54,082 bases of DNA from contig DACG01000029.1 of assembly GCA_002494725.1 (NCBI GenBank), forward strand, positions 1-54,082, given 5' to 3'. The DNA is from Geoglobus sp. UBA235. Lineage in GTDB: Archaea; Halobacteriota; Archaeoglobi; Archaeoglobales; Archaeoglobaceae. The notes below the pieces were generated by a model. That model was not told the origin of the DNA and did not search any database. It worked only from the letters and a program-made list of their open reading frames with translations. Within the stretch, counting starts at the first letter, position 1, and each line of letters opens with the position of its first letter. The position numbers were made by a program, and so were the translations under genes. This document shows positions 52,547 to 54,082 of the stretch, one piece after another.

Positions 52547-53407
52547 ATGAGGTTGCTGATTGTTTCACTTTCAGTCGTCATTGTGATTTCAGGCTGCATT
52601 CAGCCTGAAGTTACGGAAATGAATGCATACTGGGGGAACATTACTGAAAGCTATTCTGAACTGAAAGCCGAGGTCATGCTGGATAATCCACTACCTTTTC
52701 TTCCGTTGAAGGATATCGAATCCACAGTGTACATAAATGGCATTGAAATCGCCCAAGGCCATGCAGAAAAAATTGAAACCAACAAAGCCATTCTGAACAT
52801 GAAAATTGACAATGAAAGGATAAGAGATCTCTGGGTATCACACATGAAATCAAACGAGACCAGTGAAATGGTGATAAAGGTGCGTACTATTACTGACATT
52901 TTCGTGACAGATATCGAATCTTCAGAAAAGTTCACAGAAACCCTGAAGACCGATATTTTCAGAATGAATATTGATGACATTGAATTCAAAGCTGCCGGAA
53001 AAGAAATCTTTGCAATAGAAGATATCGAGCTGAATAGAGGGGAGGTATCAAATCTTGTCACTGAAGTGGTAATGTCGAGCAAACTGGTGAACAGTGGCAT
53101 ACTGGATGTTGAGATTACCGGAATAGATTACGAGATAACCATAAATGATGTTTTAGCTGGAAAAGGAAGCAATAATTTAGACATTACAGTCAGGACGGGG
53201 GAAACCAAGGATTTTGAAATCGTTCTGTTTTTAGATAACAAAAAAATTCCAGAATGGTGGATAAAACATTTAAAGAATGGAGAAAGATCCAAAATTCTTC
53301 TTAAGGCCAAAATATATGTCAGAACTGGAATTTTGGAGGGAGCTGTGATCATTGAACAGGAAAAGACGTTCACCACCAATATCGCTGGAAGTTTAACGAG
53401 AATCTAA
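52547..53407 (+). CDS. Lipoprotein with two WHy/LEA14-like domains
   Basis: A 286-residue predicted lipoprotein; ATG 52547 gives a signal RLLIVSLSVVIVISGC with lipobox ISGC. Two tandem copies of an Ig-like WHy/LEA_2 domain follow: parallel segments are RDLWVSHMKSNETSEMVIKVR in the first and PEWWIKHLKNGERSKILLKAK in the second. WHy domains occur in desiccation and stress proteins, but the archaeal copies are of unknown role, perhaps in the cell envelope. An upstream in-frame ATG at 52460 would destroy the signal peptide and is not favoured. Confidence 0.78.
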   Translation: MRLLIVSLSVVIVISGCIQPEVTEMNAYWGNITESYSELKAEVMLDNPLPFLPLKDIESTVYINGIEIAQGHAEKIETNKAILNMKIDNERIRDLWVSHMKSNETSEMVIKVRTITDIFVTDIESSEKFTETLKTDIFRMNIDDIEFKAAGKEIFAIEDIELNRGEVSNLVTEVVMSSKLVNSGILDVEITGIDYEITINDVLAGKGSNNLDITVRTGETKDFEIVLFLDNKKIPEWWIKHLKNGERSKILLKAKIYVRTGILEGAVIIEQEKTFTTNIAGSLTRI

Positions 53408-53456
53408 GATCATCATGGGAAAACAATAAAAACTGGAACAATGGCAGATTTGATGA

Positions 53457-53529
53457 AGCCCCGTGGTGTAGCGGTCAATCATGCCGGCCTTTGGAGCCGG
53501 CGACCGGGGTTCGAATCCCCGCGGGGCTA
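53457..53529 (+). tRNA. tRNA-Gln (anticodon TTG)
   Basis: Acceptor AGCCCCG pairs with CGGGGCT (A-T first pair), anticodon stem CCGGC with GCCGG encloses CTTTGGA (anticodon TTG), T stem CGGGG with CCCCG encloses TTCGAAT, discriminator A at 53529. An A-rich block (53420-53435) is a possible TATA region. In archaea this tRNA is usually first charged with Glu and then amidated. Confidence 0.95.
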
Positions 53530-53880
53530 TCGTCCTCTAAGGTTTATAGCTCTCTCATACCTCAGCATCACTGTCAACATCAATCAGAACCCCCGCCTTC
53601 TCAGGAGTTCATCAGCCCTGACGAATTCGGCTCTCAGAATCATGGCCACGTATTGCCTCCTTGCCCACTCAATGCCTGAGAGATCAATGACCGGCATTGG
53701 TTAAACCTCCTGCAGAACAGTCTCTTTTTCTCTGTTCTTCACGCCGAGGAGTTCCTTGCTGGTGAGGTCTTTCCTGATGAGTTCTCTGATGTATACAGAC
53801 AGAGAGTCCCAGCTCTCTATCTCTTTGGCTTTCTCAATCAGGGGCTTCCACCTTGTAATCCATCCAATCTTTTATCAGTC
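53530..53880 (-). pseudogene. Degraded small reading frames, possibly a toxin-antitoxin remnant
   Basis: On the minus strand, 53701-53871 is an open frame of 57 codons with no ATG, GTG or TTG start; it contains AKEIESWDSLSVYIRELIRKDL, similar in character to VapB-type antitoxins. After its TAA, a GGAGG site precedes ATG 53697, which opens a 37-residue frame (MPVIDLSGIEWARRQYVAMI at its start, stop 53584-53586). The layout resembles a broken antitoxin followed by a short basic protein. No family match can be claimed. Confidence 0.35.
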
Positions 53881-54082
53881 GGTTTTCTTGTGGGAGTTAG
53901 GAAGGAGTAATAAAATAGTAATGTTATAATACTGGAAATCAAAAAGAAAAGAAACACAAACTACTCAATTGCCGGATTGAAGTAAAGCTCAACTAACCGG
54001 GCAACATCGTTTTTTAAGGGTTTTTTTTTTTTTCCGGTTTTTTTTTTTTTTAAAAAAAAAAAAATATTTTTTCTTTTTCTTT
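53881..54082. other. A/T-rich gene-free tail ending in homopolymer runs
   Basis: No coding or RNA feature is seen here. From about 54013 the sequence consists of long T and A runs with few other bases, unlike the rest of the window. This is probably unreliable sequence at a contig end rather than genomic signal. Confidence 0.65.

Overview
The window is a chromosomal segment from a euryarchaeon of the order Archaeoglobales (Archaeoglobus, Geoglobus or Ferroglobus type). The evidence is archaeal throughout: a split RNA polymerase B subunit (B'' and B') and split A subunit (A' and A'') followed by L30e, NusA, S12, S7, EF-2, EF-1alpha and S10; Hef, Hjc, TiaS and an archaeal 4-phosphopantoate--beta-alanine ligase; TATA boxes about 25 bases before many start codons, suggesting leaderless mRNAs; GGAGGTG-type ribosome binding sites inside operons; and tRNA genes without encoded CCA. 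An MtrH-like methyltransferase, a siroheme-type protein, multihaem c-type cytochromes and several acyl-CoA genes fit Archaeoglobales. The genus is an inference.

Left part (1-14 kb): a truncated PhzF-like gene behind a possible transposase tail; a two-subunit CoA-transferase/hydrolase pair; an archaeal phosphoglycolate phosphatase divergent from an MtrH-like gene coupled to a large uncharacterised Cys-motif protein; a flavin split-barrel protein; a small siroheme/ferredoxin protein; a TatD-like hydrolase; an FTR1 iron permease; Hef; a DsrE-like protein; two tandem pentahaem lipoproteins; and an operon of three RecA/KaiC-like proteins, two of which have lost the ATP-binding loop.

Middle part (14-27.3 kb), mostly minus strand: tRNA-Pro, an M42 aminopeptidase, a chromosome-organisation operon (small coiled-coil protein, Smc, ScpA, ScpB), an overlapping run of 4-phosphopantoate--beta-alanine ligase, HisD and AspRS (with sequence marks of the non-discriminating type), Hjc, TiaS, a MerR-family regulator, tRNA-Glu and an ATP-cone/nuclease fusion.

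Right part (27.4-54 kb): a complete LivHMGFK ABC transporter with an acyl-CoA ligase and a GYD-domain protein, suggesting import and activation of an organic acid rather than an amino acid; tRNA-Lys directly in front of the long RNA polymerase/translation operon; RNase Z; CcdA with a RecA-like ATPase; an aspartate-type aminotransferase with lumazine synthase; a purine permease; a duplicated WHy/LEA14 lipoprotein; tRNA-Gln; and a gene-poor tail with small degraded reading frames. The last 70 bases are homopolymer runs that look like poor contig-end sequence.

No CRISPR array, prophage or complete insertion sequence was seen. The best candidates for undescribed biology are the MtrH-like/486-residue gene pair, the KaiC-like trio with degenerate partners and the pentahaem lipoprotein pair.
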